This document shows, piece by piece, positions 44,597 to 45,232 of a DNA stretch of 45,232 bases. Position 1 is the first letter of the stretch. Each line of letters starts with the position of its first letter. The notes below the pieces were generated by a model, which saw nothing but the letters and a program-made list of their open reading frames with translations, was not told the DNA's origin and made no database searches. Source of the stretch: Candidatus Gastranaerophilales bacterium (lineage in GTDB: Bacteria > Cyanobacteriota > Vampirovibrionia > Gastranaerophilales > Gastranaerophilaceae). The DNA is taken from NCBI GenBank assembly GCA_944322865.1, contig CALUQJ010000006.1, forward strand, positions 1 through 45,232, in the 5' to 3' direction. Both the position numbers and the translations under genes were made by a program.

Positions 44597-45232
44597 TTAA
44601 TCACCTAGGCAAACCGCGAGCAATTCGCTGCCGTAGCGGTGGTAGTTGTACCAGCTCGTGCCGGTAGGGCCGAAGTAGCGGGTGTACGCGTAGTACTGGA
44701 TGTACTCCTGCCCGGACCAAACGAAGAAATAGGAGGTTCCGCCAGGTGATTGGGCTGTGAAGAGCGAAGCTCGATCAGCATCCCAGTTTGCATTAGTTGT
44801 GCTAGTTCCACCTTTTATTTCATCGGCATCAGGATATATGTATGCCGCTAATTGTTCTAGCTGAGCTTGAGTTGGCATGTTTTGAACTCCGCCGCAGGCT
44901 CTTACTGCCCCTGCCCAATAATCAGTTTCCTCTTCACATGCTGTTATTCCTAATTTGCCTTCTGATACTGCTTGGTTACATTCTTCTAATGTCATTGGGC
45001 TATAGCCACCGTTTTGTGCTCCTAATATTTGCGTTATGCACATTGTATCTTTTAATTCAGGTATCATACACCCTGCTACGCCTTCTAATTCTGTTACGTT
45101 TATATGATTAATATCTTTACCGTTTGTATTTGGATTTTTATTACCGGATACATCATACAATATTGCCATTGAATTGCTTGTTGCGCTAAACTGGTTATTA
45201 TATGGATCCTGTGTTGCATTTGGATTATATGC
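44597..45232 (-). CDS. Pilin-like protein with DGR-type variable C-terminus (3' part; runs off the right edge)
   Basis: The frame is open to the window edge, so the N-terminus is missing; an internal ATG at 45169 is not the true start. The visible 211 residues contain ILYDVSGNKNPNTNGKDINH, typical of pilin-like proteins of gut bacteria, two or more Cys pairs, and a C-terminal tail (~ last 55 residues) rich in Tyr, Ser, Gly and Trp, ending LLAVCLGD. Codons of the tail are unlike the rest of the gene: of 26 codons from 44704 to 44627, 21 end in C, all eight Tyr are TAC, and GC content jumps. This is the signature of a variable region written from AAC-rich template codons, in a C-type-lectin-like domain. 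Confidence 0.75.
   Translation of the reverse strand, partial: AYNPNATQDPYNNQFSATSNSMAILYDVSGNKNPNTNGKDINHINVTELEGVAGCMIPELKDTMCITQILGAQNGGYSPMTLEECNQAVSEGKLGITACEEETDYWAGAVRACGGVQNMPTQAQLEQLAAYIYPDADEIKGGTSTTNANWDADRASLFTAQSPGGTSYFFVWSGQEYIQYYAYTRYFGPTGTSWYNYHRYGSELLAVCLGD
44600..44775 (-). other. Candidate DGR variable region (VR)
   Basis: The GC-rich segment begins abruptly near 44775 and runs to the stop. The core at 44627-44704 has NNC codons TAC, ATC, ACC, CGC, TTC, GGC, AGC, AAC and CAC: the products expected when the first two bases of AAC template codons are randomised. The last ~30 bases (ELLAVCLGD) would correspond to the constant initiation-of-homing site. Confidence 0.7.

Noticed and set aside
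44400-45232. Template repeat or reverse transcriptase of a DGR inside the window
   Set aside because: I looked for a second copy of the variable tail and for a reverse transcriptase frame on both strands and saw neither. They would have to lie outside.

Overview
The window is AT-rich bacterial chromosome from a Gram-negative (diderm) anaerobe. It most resembles the non-photosynthetic sister lineage of Cyanobacteria (Vampirovibrionia/'Melainabacteria', probably gut Gastranaerophilales). This placement is inference. It rests on a ThiE with the cyanobacterial-type N-terminal extension, an atpD-atpC pair standing apart from the other ATP synthase genes (as in cyanobacteria), TonB/ExbB/ExbD energy transduction, a superoxide reductase-ferritin pair typical of anaerobes, and many predicted envelope proteins that I cannot assign to known families.

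Layout. 1-4.9 kb: partial unknown gene, TPR-type soluble lytic transglycosylase, two small exported proteins, and a ThiE fused to a mannose-6-phosphate-isomerase-type cupin. 5-7 kb: PPi-dependent phosphofructokinase and an unlisted 45-residue gene. 7-11.5 kb: TonB-ExbB-ExbD-ExbD cluster preceded by two exported proteins. 11.6-15.4 kb: low-complexity 429-residue protein, LipM-like octanoyltransferase and two tandem paralogous exported proteins. 15.5-17.4 kb: TPR protein and a membrane-anchored protein with an ADP-ribosyltransferase-like domain. 17.4-21 kb: phosphohexomutase, prephenate dehydratase, zinc alcohol dehydrogenase, HU. 21.2-24.7 kb: SpoIID-like amidase enhancer/transglycosylase, unknown protein, and a 550-residue protein with flagellin-like coiled ends. 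24.7-30 kb: acyltransferase, FkbM methyltransferase, XRE regulator, split chromate transporter, atpC and atpD. 30-35 kb: unknown protein, 758-residue phosphoglucomutase, two coupled acyltransferases, and the gene for a large-type SRP RNA. 35-40.4 kb: superoxide reductase, ferritin, SIMPL protein, LigA, agmatinase. 40.5-45.2 kb: ACT protein, Na+/alanine symporter, glycosyltransferase, RfbA, and the 3' part of a pilin-like gene.

The most striking signal is at the right edge. The last ~45 codons of the pilin-like gene switch abruptly to GC-rich, NNC-dominated codons and encode a Tyr/Ser/Gly-rich C-type-lectin-like tail, followed by a perfect 14-bp hairpin with no T-tract. That is what the variable region of a diversity-generating retroelement (DGR) looks like. 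No template repeat or reverse transcriptase is visible in the window, so they would have to lie outside it.

Other points of interest are the ThiE-cupin fusion, the ADP-ribosyltransferase-like protein, a set of genes whose -10 box lies only 6-7 bases before an ATG with no Shine-Dalgarno (possible leaderless transcripts), octanucleotide tandem repeats at three intergenic loci, and a 19-bp promoter-like element shared by two unknown genes at identical distance from their starts.
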